A DNA stretch of 64,000 bases from Branchiostoma belcheri (GCF_001625305.1 NW_017802602.1:3341326-3405325); one strand, 5' to 3'. Shown: positions 22,454 through 33,349, counted from the first letter of the stretch. A program made the numbers and translations. Notes: generated by a model not told the origin, from the letters alone.

Positions 22454-23438
22454 TATACACTACCAAAAATGCTTTTTCTTGTTTTTCTTATTTTCTCATG
22501 GGAAGAAAATTTTTCTTTGGGGGAGAATAATAAGAAAAAAATAAATTTTCTGTATACCTACATTCTTGCACCAAGAACAATTTTCTCATTTTTCTTGAGT
22601 GGAGATAATTTTTTAAAATAGGCTTCTTTAAATCTTGATTTTTCTTCGGTGAAGAAATATTTCTAGAGGAGATTCTAACTTACAAGATTAGAATTCTTGT
22701 AATCTTGAAATTTCTTTAGTAAAGACAATATTTCTAGGAAAGATTCTAAGTTACAAGATTAAAATTCTTTTAATCTTAAAATTCCCTCAGACTTAGTTAA
22801 ATTTTCTTATTTAATCTCCATGGAAGATTTCTTTCTTACCTGACATCAAAGTGATCAGATTTAAGTTTTTTTTCTTGTGTATGTCAAAAACTTTCTTGTT
22901 CATGTTACCTAGAACGATTGAAAAAGGCCATTCTTGTTTTTCTTTGCAATGTTTAAGAAAATACAAGAATTTGGTTTTTGCCTTTCTTGGCAAACACTGA
23001 TTGGAAAAGCAAGAAATTTAATTATCTAAATCTATTATTAGAATAAAGCTCTGCTTAGTGTTTCTTTCTTAAAGTTTCTTGTTTTTCTTGACTAGAAAGC
23101 TTAAGAAAGATCATTCTTGTTTTTCTTGGCAACATTTAAGAAAATACAAGAATTAAGTTCTTATCTTTCTTGACAAATACTGATAAAAAACAAGAAAGTC
23201 TCATATAAAATTAATCTTTGATTAGGCTGAAAATATGGCTAGTATTATATTCTTAAACATTCTTGATTTTCTGCCCTAGAAAGTTTAAGAAAGGCCATTC
23301 TTGTTTTTCTAAGCAACATTTAAGAAAATACCATAAAGTTTAAGAAAGATGATTCTCATTTTGCCTGGTAATGTTCAAGATGATGTAAGAACTTTTTTCT
23401 AGTTTTTTCTTGTCATGTGACCTTTTCTAAACCCCTGA

Positions 23439-23664
23439 TTGGTTGATTCAAATCCCAGAATGCAGTTAGGGGGTTTTGAACATAAGTCAGATGTGGGAGC
23501 CGCGCTGGTTACTTATTTTTGTCAGTTACTGACTCATGTCAGATTTGAAGTCAAAATCAAATCAAAAAGGACCTTGTGTACATGTGAAGCAATGGTGATC
23601 GTGGTCAGCTTGCTGAAGAAACCAACTTTGCAACAGAAAAAGCATGAAACCAAACAGATGAAAG
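23439..23664 (+). other. Possible exon inside the CACTA-like element
   Basis: A 75-codon frame (..SHVRFEVKIKSKRTLC..) ends at a strong donor, ATGAAAG|gtaagt (donor 23665). An acceptor tgttgtttttcag lies at 23936 in the same element. Splicing the two would add only five residues before a TGA. It may be a captured host exon or remnant of an element gene. No domain recognised. Confidence 0.2.
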
Positions 23665-24257
23665 GTAAGTGCGCCCCCCTCCCCACCTATAAGATCTGTT
23701 GACATTGTTTTTAGACTTCATAGCCCAAATAATGTTACAATGCCATTGGGGTTGATTCAAAGTCAAATCATATATCTCTGGTGTATTGTATAGTAAAGTT
23801 TATTACAGTGCTTTATGATATAATTTTAAATTGTTTACTCCAAGTAATAAAAATAGTATTTTAGCATCCTCTTTTGACTTGTTGCCTTCAGTGCTCGCAT
23901 GCAAACTAACACAGGTCTTTCCTGTTGTTTTTCAGGTGTCCAAAGGGTGTGACTTTGTCAATTCTATTTGCGAAAACTGCAGTTTTTGCTGAATATGCTT
24001 CTGATTAGAATGTGATACGATCTGTATTCTGAAATCATAATGGCTTGTTAGTTACATCGTATAATATTTTGAAAGTTACTGTGAAACTGTTTCCATTCCA
24101 AGAATGTTGATGGACTGATTTTATATTTTTAATTAGATACATTGTACAAAAATCAATGTGATAATAAACATCTCTATACTGTCCAAATGCTTTTCAAAAT
24201 AACATTTAGTTGCTATACATTATTGTCTGTTTTATATTTAGGTAGCACTATATACAT

Positions 24258-24905
24258 TTCTTTTCTTGTGGGCAGAATGGTTTTCTTGCTACAAGAACAG
24301 AGTCAGCTCTTATTTCAAGAATCCTTTCTTGTGTACAGAATGGTTTTCTTGCTACAAGAACAGTTAGCTCTAAGTTCAAGAATATTTTCTTCTGTACAGA
24401 ATGGTTTTCTTGCTACAAGAACAGTTAGCTCATAGTTCAAGAAATCTTTTCTTGTGTACAGAATGGTTTTCTTGCCACAAGAACAGTTAGATGTTAGTTC
24501 AAGAAGTCTTTTCTTGTGGGGAGAATGGTTTTCTTACTACAAGAACAGTTAGATCTTAGTTCAAGAAATCTTTCCTTGCGTGGAGAATGGCTTTCTTGCC
24601 ACAAGAAGAGTTAGATAATAGTTCAAGAAAACTTTGTCTTGTGGGGAGAATGGTTTTCTTGCTACAAGAACAGTTAGCTCTTAGTTCAAGAAATATTTTC
24701 TTGTGTACAGAATGGTTTTCTTGCCATAAGAAGAGTTAGATCTTAGTTCAAGAAATCTCTTCTTGTGGGCAGAATGGTTTTCTTGCTACAAGAACAGTTA
24801 GCTCTTAGTTCAAGAAATCTTTTCTTGTGGGGAGAATATTTTTCTTGCTACAAGAAGAGTTAGATCTTAGTTCAAGAAATCTTTTCTTGTGTACAGAATG
24901 GTTTT
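24258..24905 (+). repeat. 62-bp tandem array, eleven units
   Basis: Each unit reads gaatggttttcttgctacaa, then gaacagttagctcttagttc, then aagaaatcttttcttgtg. The gaatgg word recurs at 24275, 24339, 24399, 24461, 24523, 24585, 24648, 24710, 24772, 24833 (variant gaatat) and 24896. Every unit carries several TTCTTG/CAAGAA words in both directions, so it multiplies the element's putative binding motif. Confidence 0.95.
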
Positions 24906-25132
24906 CTAGAAAACTTAGAAATTCTTACTGCAAGAATAATATTCTAAGGATATTTAGTTCAAGATACATAAGAAAAGAAATCTTACCACAAGAAAAATAT
25001 GCTAAAATGCAGTTTCTTGAAATTCTTGTCTCATGGACAAGATTTTTTTCTTGGGTGAAGAATAATTTTCTCAGTGGAAGAAAAGTTTTCTTCTCTGAAG
25101 AAAAACAAGATTGGCATTTTTGGTAGTGTATA

Positions 25133-27059
25133 TAATATATATACAGTAATTCCTTAATATTTTCACTGTACTGTTATGTTCACTGTTTTCACTGTCACTT
25201 CTGTACCGTAAACTTATCATTACAGTTAACAAATAATTCCTGAACGTTCTTTTTCCTGCACCTGTCGCCATCATTGTTATAGTACTTTTCGCTACTCATA
25301 ATTAGAGCGGTCTGTCAATGCTCGACGTAGAATCAAAACGGCCGATTACGCTCTACGGAAAAGGGCATGCGGGCCTACACATATGTATTCCCAAAAATGA
25401 ATTTGGAGCCTGGGTGAGATCTCCAAAGCCTGTACATAATGATAACAGCGGTATAATGATAACAACACGGACGTGAAGAATAGCCCGGCCTGATTTGAGG
25501 TCGACTTGAAAGCGATAACATCAAGAGCGATTTAAGCCTGTTCCTCCCACTGGGAATTTTCCGCATGCAAGACTGTTATGGTTATGACACAAGCGTTCTG
25601 TTTTCTAACCATCATCTAGTAATACAAAAGGATATCTATATTGTGCTGTTCCCTTATATTATATGAGAAATACATCATCATGTTGCAATTGTTAAAGGGA
25701 ATGTGTATGAAGTTAACATTCCTTTGTTCATACAGTGCTACATAACAATGTAACTATCTACAACAATAAAATATATAATTTGAATCTTGAGTTTTCTTCA
25801 TCAAAATTTTTCCTTCCGATGTTTTGGTGGCCCATCTACAGCCTTTTGCAGGAAGATAACTGAATCCACTAGCAAAAAAACAGTGTCCAAAACAAACAAG
25901 TAGACTTAAAAAGTCACTTGCCTACATAATAGGTATTAATGGAACTCTTAACAAAAGGGATGTAGATCTTTGGCTAATTCATTCATTGCACCTTTACAAC
26001 ACTGACCTGGAACTGCAAGCACATGCCTGTATTTCCTCTTCTGAAAGGACTACAGCTATGTAATACTACATTGTACATGTATGCGATTGCTCTCCAATTG
26101 TTTTAAAGCTGGCATTTGCAGATGGCAGCAGAAACTTTATCAACAATACCTATGAAGTGTATCACTCAACATTGCCAACTGTATTGTATTATGTAAGTTC
26201 AACAAAGAATTGTGAAGTCATAAACTGAAATGAAGCAATATCTGATTCAGTAAACATTGTTTCTCAGTTATTTCAGCTAGTATTCAAATAACACATAACA
26301 ATTAATGGTAATTAAAAAATGGACTATATCTTTGCACATGTTGGATTATAACTGTACTGTATTAAAAAAATTGTATGTATTAGATATCAATTGAAAGGAA
26401 GCAAAATCAGTAAACCTTGCACTAAAACAACACCATGCCAAGATCATTCCTTTCTTTAAAAATTTTTAGTTGCTTGCTAATATATATAAAGCAGGATGTC
26501 GCAATAATTTTGTTCCGTGTCCCCTCAAGGTTTGGGCCTCCTGTAACAGATATAATGGTCCATCCCTTAGACCAGACAGAAACAGCAGGTTGGGAAGAAA
26601 CCCAAGGGAGAGGAGGTAGGTACGAGCCATAAATATAGTCTAGTCCATTTCATAATGATAAATCTTGTCCCCCCCCCCCGTCCAAACCCGGTATGTGGTG
26701 TATACGCGGGACGTAAAATCAATGCGACCTCTGAGTAGATCAGGAATAGATTTAGCGTCCATCAGGCAACCATCTGGGGCCTGTCTGAGGGGCAATAAAA
26801 CTTCCCGGGGCTGACCCCCCCTACCCTGAGCAGTGGCATCTCCCACCTCTGGGACCTGGCAATGTATTTCGTCGCTCGGATGTCGCTGCAAAGTTTCTTT
26901 CGCGCTAATTCCAGCAAAGTGTGACAAAGTCATTTTTCCTCTTTATAAAGACAAACAGGCTGACCATCCTTTGTCTTGAAAGCTGACTTAGATGAGGTAA
27001 AAGTGTTAACAAAAAAGGGACACCCCTCTTCCGGAAGTGGTACGCACCACCTGTGCCTC
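25133..27059. other. Upstream region; no gene recognised
   Basis: 25260-25580 is CpG-richer (cgaaaacggccgattacg-like composition) and repeat-poor. 25600-26400 is AT-rich. 26640-27059 becomes GC-richer approaching exon 1 and contains a C-run at 26671-26680. Short frames on both strands show no motif. Could hold 5' noncoding exons or promoter DNA. Confidence 0.35.
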
Positions 27060-27246
27060 TTGCCTTGTCTGTTTATGCAAATGAGCAGTGTTCCCTTGGA
27101 GGCTGATGGGGGCTCGCAGTGCCGAGTAAACTAGTAGAAAAGCAGCATGCCGTCACTCCACACGTGAAATTACCCCCATCCTGAAACTCCGGCGCTGAGT
27201 TGGTTTTTATTTTTACACGGCCGTGCGGCGTTCCCAGAGGAGCAGG
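27060..27246 (+). promoter_or_regulatory. Presumed 5' UTR/proximal promoter of the receptor gene
   Basis: This is the DNA directly upstream of the signal-peptide exon. It contains a perfect octamer ATGCAAAT at 27075-27082, a POU-domain factor site, and a GC-richer stretch (acacggccgtgcggcg) just before the ATG. There is no convincing TATA box at the expected spacing; the T-rich run near 27202 is only weakly TATA-like. In-frame TGA at 27196-27198 shows the coding frame does not continue upstream. The exact transcription start is not visible. Confidence 0.35.
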
Positions 27247-27320
27247 ATGGGGCTTAACCGCCGAGCGGCTCCTCTCACTCTCTTCTTGTCGTGTCTACTT
27301 TTCCATCTCGGACGGATCGG
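27247..27320 (+). CDS. Glycine-receptor-like subunit, coding exon 1 (signal peptide)
   Basis: First coding exon of a Cys-loop receptor subunit. The ATG at 27247 is the first methionine after an in-frame TGA at 27196-27198, in the context agcaggATGG. It encodes about 24 residues: a short basic start (MGLNRRAA) then a hydrophobic core (LTLFLSCLLFH) ending near GRIG, typical of a secretory signal peptide that would send the receptor to the ER and plasma membrane. It ends in a strong donor (GG|gtaagt, donor at 27321) in phase 2. The two leftover bases plus the first base of exon 2 make a glycine codon, so the frame stays open. A separate signal-peptide exon before a long intron is usual in this family. 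Transcription start and any 5' noncoding exon cannot be seen. A degenerate tandem copy of this exon lies 200 bp downstream. Confidence 0.72.
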
Positions 27321-27458
27321 GTAAGTACTCGATTGCCCTAAGATTTGTCTAAGCGTGCTTGGTACACTTTGCTACAATGTAATCATGCTACAATAATAGC
27401 ATATACATGTACATCGATGTTGGCAGTATGATTTCTACCATAAAATATCTGCAGTTCC
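27264..27458 (+). repeat. Tandem duplication, copy A (exon 1 plus start of intron 1)
   Basis: This segment runs from inside exon 1 (cggctcctct) through its donor into intron 1 and ends with the motif taaaatatctgcagttc. It is repeated as copy A', which is split: 27462-27554 matches the exon-1 part and donor, and 28305-28397 matches the intron part (ttggcacactttgctacaat to tctgcagttc). The two copies differ by substitutions and small indels, so the event is not recent. Confidence 0.8.
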
Positions 27459-27461
27459 ATT

Positions 27462-27515
27462 CGGCTCCTCTCTCACTCTCTTGCCGTGTCTACTTCTCCA
27501 CCTCGGACGGATCGG
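27462..27515 (+). pseudogene. Degenerate copy of receptor exon 1
   Basis: The sequence cggctcctctctcactctct...cggacggatcg copies the end of exon 1, including a good donor (gtgagt at 27516). It lacks the ATG, and indels relative to exon 1 shift the reading frame. An acceptor-like tatctgcag lies just upstream (AG at 27453-27454), so a 61-nt cassette exon 27455-27515 is formally possible, but it would not preserve the signal-peptide frame. Most likely a non-functional duplicate or cryptic exon. Confidence 0.7.
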
Positions 27516-27554
27516 GTGAGTTCTCGACTGACCTAAGATTTGTCTGACCGTGCC

Positions 27555-28304
27555 GCCTGTCCCGGACTGCACATGTTGTTAGAGTTGTTAACGTATGGGA
27601 AGGCTAATTACGGGCTTGATTGGTTTGGTATTGACTACAACCCACTTTGCTCTTTTGTGCGATTCTCCCATTCTCCCGGGAAGACGCACGAAGCAAGAAT
27701 GGACCAAAATTGCTAATCGGAAGATCCACAAAGCTGGAATACGGCAAATTTGCTAATCTGAAGACCCACATAGCAGAAATAGGGCCAAATTTGCTAATCG
27801 GAAGACCCACAAAGTAAGAATTAAGGGCAAATTTGCTAATCTGAAGTCCCACAAGCAGGAATTAAGGGCAAACTTGCTAATCAGAAGAACCAAAAAGCGG
27901 GAATAAGTCAAAACTGCTAAATCCATCTCACACACGAGAGTTACACTTCAAGGAAAAGAAGGTGAAAACTATAAATGTTGTACCGGAAAGTAGTCTATAT
28001 GCGTCGAAATTCTTCAATGCTTTTCTCGTAGATGATACACCTTCTGTGTAAGATTTATGGCAGTGACTGAAAGGGAACAGGCAGCGTGTCAATTAAAGCG
28101 ATAGGGTGCCGATCGTTACTGAGAGGCTCCGGAATGACGCACTTAAGAGAAAAAAGAATTCAATTATGAAAGATGAGAAGGGCGGAATTCGAGATGTGTT
28201 CTTTGTGACCCCGTGTGAAAGACTGCGTTAGATGCAATGTTTCCTATGAATGATATAGCTCCTCGGCTATTATTCAAATGACACAATGGTAAAGCATTAT
28301 AATA
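27555..28304. mobile_element. About 750 bp inserted in duplicated exon-1 copy, with minisatellite
   Basis: Copy A' of the exon-1 duplication is interrupted exactly where copy A reads cgtgc|ttggtac. The inserted DNA has no similarity I can see to copy A. It carries a 40-42 bp tandem array (27680-27925) near its left end. No terminal inverted repeats or clear target-site duplication were found, so the origin (transposon, filler or rearrangement) is open. Confidence 0.5.
27680..27925. repeat. 41-bp minisatellite, about six copies
   Basis: Units share gctaatc(t/g)gaagacccac followed by an aaagc..gaat..gggcaaatt part. The gctaat core recurs near 27712, 27752, 27793, 27835, 27876 and 27915, a period of 40-42 bp. 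Short spurious open frames cross it on the minus strand because the unit length is sometimes 42. Confidence 0.85.
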
Positions 28305-28397
28305 GCTTGGCACACTTTGCTACAATGTATCATGCTATACACATCGATGTTGGCAGATGTATGATTTCTACCATAAAATATCTGCAGTTCTGTTCTT

Positions 28398-31150
28398 GGC
28401 TACATATATTATGATTGTCCCCAAAGCAAGTTTCCTTACAGTGTTTGATAGAAAGGATTTAGAAAGGATTTTTCTTTTACAAGCAATTAGAAAATTCTTA
28501 TCTTAATTGAAATAAGCTCTGTGTTTTGTTATGTCTGACTAATTTTTGCCATAAATATTATGATTATTTCATCTGTCCAGGCATTATCGTAACTAAAACT
28601 ATGAAAAACCCTTATGATAATATTTTTTACATAAAACTGTTATGCTGTGTATACTGTTGACCAGTACAAATTCTACAAAAAATATTAATAGAAAACAAAT
28701 GTACATAAAACTAGGTTGCAAAATACATTAATTTTTCCTCACTGTGAAGTCATCATTCCAATGCCCACAACAAGCTTTTCATAAAGGAGCAGCATGATTT
28801 AAAACCATATCATCCTTATGATATATGGGCGGCAATTAAAATGCATTTTGTTGTGATCAACGATTGCTTAATCCATAACAAATATGATTACTTTTGATCC
28901 ATCAGCCGCCGTCTAAACGGTCTTACCTCAAAAACCTCCGGAGAGACCAGAAAAATCTTTAGCGCTAATGACGCTCTAGTCAACACCGAGCGATGCTTAT
29001 TTATTGGAGCCCAAATATTTCAAAAGATTGGCGTTCCCAGCGGGGAACGTTTAGCGTTTCCCTATCCACGGGCCATCAGAAAACTTTTACCTCCGCTTTG
29101 CTCTTCTCCCTTCATGAAATATGCATGGCTCTGCCGGGATTGTCGGCACGGATTAGGGCTCGATGTGGTCCGCTCGGCGCTGTTGGACCCCAGTGCTTCT
29201 TTGGAACCAAGTTGCCCAGTGGGGCAGTAGTAATAAAACCATCAGATTCTTTTATGTATTTACACATTTTTGCATTGTGAGAACATTAGCTGTTGTTGCA
29301 ATTGAATATAAATTAATATCTATAATAGCATGTCTATAGCATCGAGTCTTTTGAGATGTAAATTAATGTGAATACCGGTAGTTTATTTCTGTAAATTCAT
29401 AAAGCATCATTTCTAGGGCATTCCATAAGAGAGAAGGCTGTAAAATGATATAATTTATGATGCTCTGCACAATATGATTGTTGTCAGCTCAGCTACTAAT
29501 ACCAATTTGGAATACCTCTAATCCCCTTAACCTACAAAAGGGAAAAGGGCAAGGACTAATTCTTTATTAAGGACTCGTCTCGCTTTTATTTTTAATTTAT
29601 GATATTTACTACAGTAATCTACATAATTTCTGGCTAAGAAGTATTGTTTTGGGTGGCTGACCTGTGGGTTTGTGTCATATCTGCTTCAGAATCTGAAAAT
29701 GTGAGGTTTAAGTTCTCAGAATTTGGCAGCAGGAATCTAGAGGTCAAGGACGTCAAGCAAACTCTTAAGACTTCCTGGAAGAATTGTCTACTACCTAGAA
29801 GTCTAAGATATCCTATTTCTTGCTATTTGGGGAAAGTACTTACCAGTACTTACTGTTGGAAAAGGGCAAGGACGTTTTACTATACAGGGAATCCTCCATT
29901 GTGTGCAGACCGTCGTGTAACATAGGCAATACTACATACTGTAAGGCTAGTATTTCTTTCTCTATTGTGTGCACAGTGGAGATATAGGGGCATTTTTTAT
30001 GCAGGGCGACTTCGTGTAACACAAGTCTTATAATTATATGGCTTTTACTTCAGATCTTTATATTTTTGTTTTTGGGAAAGACTATAGTATTGTAATTGTG
30101 TAGAAAGAAAGCTATACAATACATGACCCTGATAGCAGTATTAGTTTTACTATTTTCTGGTATTTCTTGCTGCTTTGGCTCCATTCTTAAAAACAGAGAA
30201 AAATACAGCTGCATCATTACAGCATCGTTACTATCTAGAGTAAATCATTTCTGCATTTAGCAGTAATAAATGTCAAATTTTCATGTAAATGGTTTCACAG
30301 CCGATCACATCTCCATGATGACATTTTGATGCACGTTCAATTTGTGTAAATGAAGGGAAATTACCCCAAAAATGGAAATTGAGGACATTTGTCATGTTTA
30401 TTTATCGTTTCCTGGGGTCTTTATGAAATAACCAGGTCTACAAAAATGTAGTTAAGCCATTTTCAACATACTTGGTTTAACTTAAACCAGAAAATATTTT
30501 AAATTGATGAATTCAAAAATCAAAGTTACACTGGGAATGAGTATAAAAAAAATAAGGCAGTCATATATTAAATCAAAAGACATGGTTCTGTTTAATAGAC
30601 TGAGACATCTTGTCACCTGAGCCTCTGCAATATTAAAATGGAGCAAATTTTTTCATGTAATTGTATTAATGGTTATGGATAATATATGGAAATGAATTAT
30701 GATAATTGAAAAAAGATTGATTGACACTAGTTAGTGCAATGCAACAAAAAAGCAACTTGTGTATGTCCCTGAAGAAGCTACAGTCCAACAATACCCATTC
30801 TTTTATCACAGTGTCACATGCATTCCGACAAAACCTTCATGATCCTAATTTTTCCCTTTTAATAGCTATCATGTTCCATCTTTTTAGAAACATAATTGCC
30901 TAAATGTAACAGTGCAGAATTCTAGTAAGTCATCCATAGTCACTATGTAAGAATGAAGAAAATTAAACCGTTCTCCAACTCAAAAACAAATGCACCAGAA
31001 ATTTTTGACTGAAAAATTTATGTAAAAACGTAAAACTCTGTAAAAATAATATCCTGGCTAGAACCTTGCAGAGTTACAAAATGTACCACTAACTCTGTCC
31101 TTAACAAAGTAATGTTACAGTGTACATAATTCTATTTGTCAGGCTGTACA
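28398..31150. other. Intron 1; mostly AT-rich, island at 28900-29230
   Basis: 28900-29230 is GC-richer and repeat-free (ccgtctaaacggtctt, catgaaatatgcatggctc, gctgccgggattgtcgg-like words) within AT-rich intron about 1.6 kb after exon 1: a fair candidate for an intronic enhancer. 29641-29675 carries the dispersed word gtattgttttgggtggctg. 30955-31020 repeats, inverted, part of 33282-33345. Confidence 0.35.
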
Positions 31151-31153
31151 GTC

Positions 31154-31267
31154 ATGTATTTCACCAAACTGACTGATCGTAGTGGACTTTGTCAAGAAGT
31201 GTTCATAGGCCCTCGAGGAAGCAGCGACATGTATATCGGACTCGATAGCACCTATCTGAAACAATAA
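31154..31267 (+). other. Small open frame of 37 codons
   Basis: Starts ATG after an acceptor-like ggctgtacag and reads MYFTKLTDRSGLC...GPRGSSDMYIGLDS, then stop; the stop overlaps an AATAAA. The composition is soluble and protein-like but no family is recognised. It may be chance. Confidence 0.12.
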
Positions 31268-31996
31268 AGCTTATCATCATTCAAAGCTTTTGAGCTGGGA
31301 GCCTCAACAGAGGAAAGTTGGCTCTGGAATTAATTACACAAACTAGGGGTTTTCGACGTACTGGCAGTCAGCAGATATATTGCAACAAATCGCCCGAGGT
31401 CCGGTGCGGCTGATTGCAGCGTTCGTCGTGACGATTCCTTCATAACTCACTTCCTGTGCGATCACGATAGCGATCTGTCAGCTTTATTTAGACCCTGGGA
31501 AACTCTCTTCATTTCTTCCAATGGTCCGTAATGGATATGGAAGAATCCAATAACCTTAAGCAGACCTACGACGAGGGAATGAAGAATCGGTCAAGAGGTT
31601 TTTGATCTTTATTTGAGGTGGTTAACACGCTTGTCTCAAACTGTTTGCCGAATGCTTGGAATCGAAACAAAAATTAAAGAGTGCAACTTTACGTTGTTTA
31701 ACGTTTTTTCCAATTATCATTAGTTTTCAGCAAAATATTCAGAAAGAGCCAGTCTTAACATATTACTCCATTCTTGATTCCTTTTTTTTTTTTGTCAGAA
31801 CTTGTTACACCAAAACCTTATTTCAACAGAGGAAGAGACTTAGAAAACTGTATATATAGATAGAGGAAGCTTATGGCATTTGGCCTGATTTTCAGTCACC
31901 AAACAAAATCCTGCAGTACTCTATTCAAGATTAAACAAACTGCCAGTGCACTATTTTACATTTATACCGACCCTATCGCCCGACTTCTTTTCTACT

Positions 31997-32545
31997 ACTG
32001 ATATCAAAAGCAAATAGAGTCTTGCTGGACCTAATTACGGTTTCACCTCATGCATGATGCCTTTTGTGGGAGCCTGGCTGGGAGAACTCTATCCTTTTCT
32101 AGGTACTGATATCAAAAGCAAATAGGGTCTTTCTGGACCTAAGGCCACACCATGTTAATTTCTTGGTTAACGGATTTTTCTAGAAAAATAATGGAGCGGG
32201 CGGACAGGCCTAGGCATCCTATTATTGCCCAAAATGGTACGATAGGAGCCATGAAGTCAACACACCAGGCTGTTTCAAAATTTAAACAATGAATTTCAAC
32301 TTTTAATGACACCACTGCATTGAAAGATGGAATAAGTCTGTAACAAGAAAAGGACTGTTTTCAACTGTTCAGGGCAAAATATGGGCATTTTGCAGTTGAT
32401 TCTGAATTATTATTATTATTTTTGCAAATCAAAAAAAAATGAAGCGGGCGAATCCATTAACCAAGAAATTAAATTGGTTTGGCCTAATTACGATTTCAGC
32501 TCATGCCTGATGCCTTTTGAGGGGGCCTGGCTGCGAGAACTCTAT
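31997..32545. repeat. 108-bp tandem duplication, second copy carrying a MITE
   Basis: Copy 1 (31997-32104) and copy 2 (32105-32142 plus 32485-32545) share actgatatcaaaagcaaata, tctggacctaattacg and gggagaactctat. Copy 2 is split by the element at 32143-32484; copy 1 preserves the uninserted site. Confidence 0.88.
32143..32484 (+). mobile_element. PIF/Harbinger-like MITE with TAA target duplication
   Basis: Begins ggccacaccatgttaattt and ends aaattaaattggtttggcc, flanked by TAA at 32140-32142 and 32485-32487. The empty site ggacc-TAA-ttacg is present in the adjacent tandem copy at 32028-32037. Diverged from the 380-bp copies (342 bp). Confidence 0.92.
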
Positions 32546-32614
32546 CAGGGACTACTGATCCCACTTTAAATGACTTTACCGTTATCGTGGCTTCATATCT
32601 GTTTGATTGTCACA

Positions 32615-33166
32615 TCAGTTCAGGATTGATTGGTATTGAACACTCCCCAGATCTAGATAGGGTCCGGAATAAATTGAGCTTGCCTTCATCCAGCCTTTAT
32701 CATCTTTACTGATTTTGTGATTATCCGGGTCCGATTCTTCTGAGGGTTTTTTTTTCCTAAAGTATACGACGAGATCTAGATAAAAGATGTTTGCTAGGAT
32801 CAATGATTTGGCTACGATGTTTGGGCCAAATTCATTTTCATGATCGTAATCTTTTCGTCGATCAATTCTCCTATCGATGAAGAGAATGTCATCATAGCAA
32901 AAGATATATACTGCCGGCCATATTGGTGTCTTCATTTGCATTTTAATCATAGCACATAGTGTATTACGGAATCTTAGTGTGTCATCGGTAAGCTGTCTTA
33001 CTATGTATACTACTTCAATCTGTTCTTTGAGCTGCAGACACATTATCATGGACGTGTTTTGAAAGTGAAAACCAATGAGCTTCATTTCACTGAATGTAAA
33101 CAAGAAAAAATAAAGAGATTTCAGACTTTGCTGGGAGTACACACACACACAATTTTGTAAGTTCAT
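32615..33166 (-). other. 183-codon open frame, unrecognised
   Basis: The longest ATG-initiated frame in the window. It is lysine/isoleucine-rich (FRKKKPSEESDPDNHKISKD near the C-terminal third) with a hydrophobic stretch and no domain that I recognise. In 64 kb of AT-rich DNA one frame of this size is roughly expected by chance. No clear splice or promoter signals. Listed so that it can be tested. Confidence 0.12.
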
Positions 33167-33192
33167 AGGCCTCCAAGAAGTGTTTTGGTTAC

Positions 33193-33349
33193 AAGAAAAT
33201 TAAACTGTTCTCCAACTCGAAGCTAGCTAAAAGTCATGTGTCCACATGCAGCACTTGGGTCAAAAAGCTGATGACGACTGAGGGATTCAGTCGAAAATTT
33301 CTGGTGAGCTAATTTCTTTTTGAGTTGGAGGAACAGTTTAATTTTCTTC
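33193..33349. mobile_element. 157-bp mini-element with inverted ends
   Basis: The ends gaaaattaaactgttctcca and tggaggaacagtttaatttt are inverted repeats of about 24 bp. Part of the same sequence occurs inverted at 30955-31020. Superfamily unknown; no target duplication found. Confidence 0.6.

Larger units (their letters stand above)
22458..25128. mobile_element. 2.67-kb CACTA/CMC-like non-autonomous transposon
   Basis: The ends are CACTACCAAAAATGC and GCATTTTTGGTAGTG (15-bp perfect, continuing as ttcttgtttttctt/aagaaaaacaaga), flanked by TATA on both sides (22454-22457, 25129-25132). CACTA-type ends and dense subterminal copies of TTCTTG/CAAGAA fit the CACTA/Mirage/Chapaev (CMC) supergroup, whose transposase-binding sites are subterminal repeats. 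No transposase frame is present. The middle (about 23405-23950) is less repetitive and contains a short frame with splice signals; a 62-bp tandem array fills 24258-24905. Confidence 0.82.

Noticed and set aside
24142..25126. Repetitive protein (FLLQEQL / SSRNLFLCTEW units)
   Set aside because: It is the translation of the 62-bp array in the CACTA-like element; the frame drifts because 62 is not a multiple of 3.
27604..27935. Repetitive minus-strand peptide (FRLANLPLI units)
   Set aside because: Translation of the 41-bp minisatellite; no start context or homologue.
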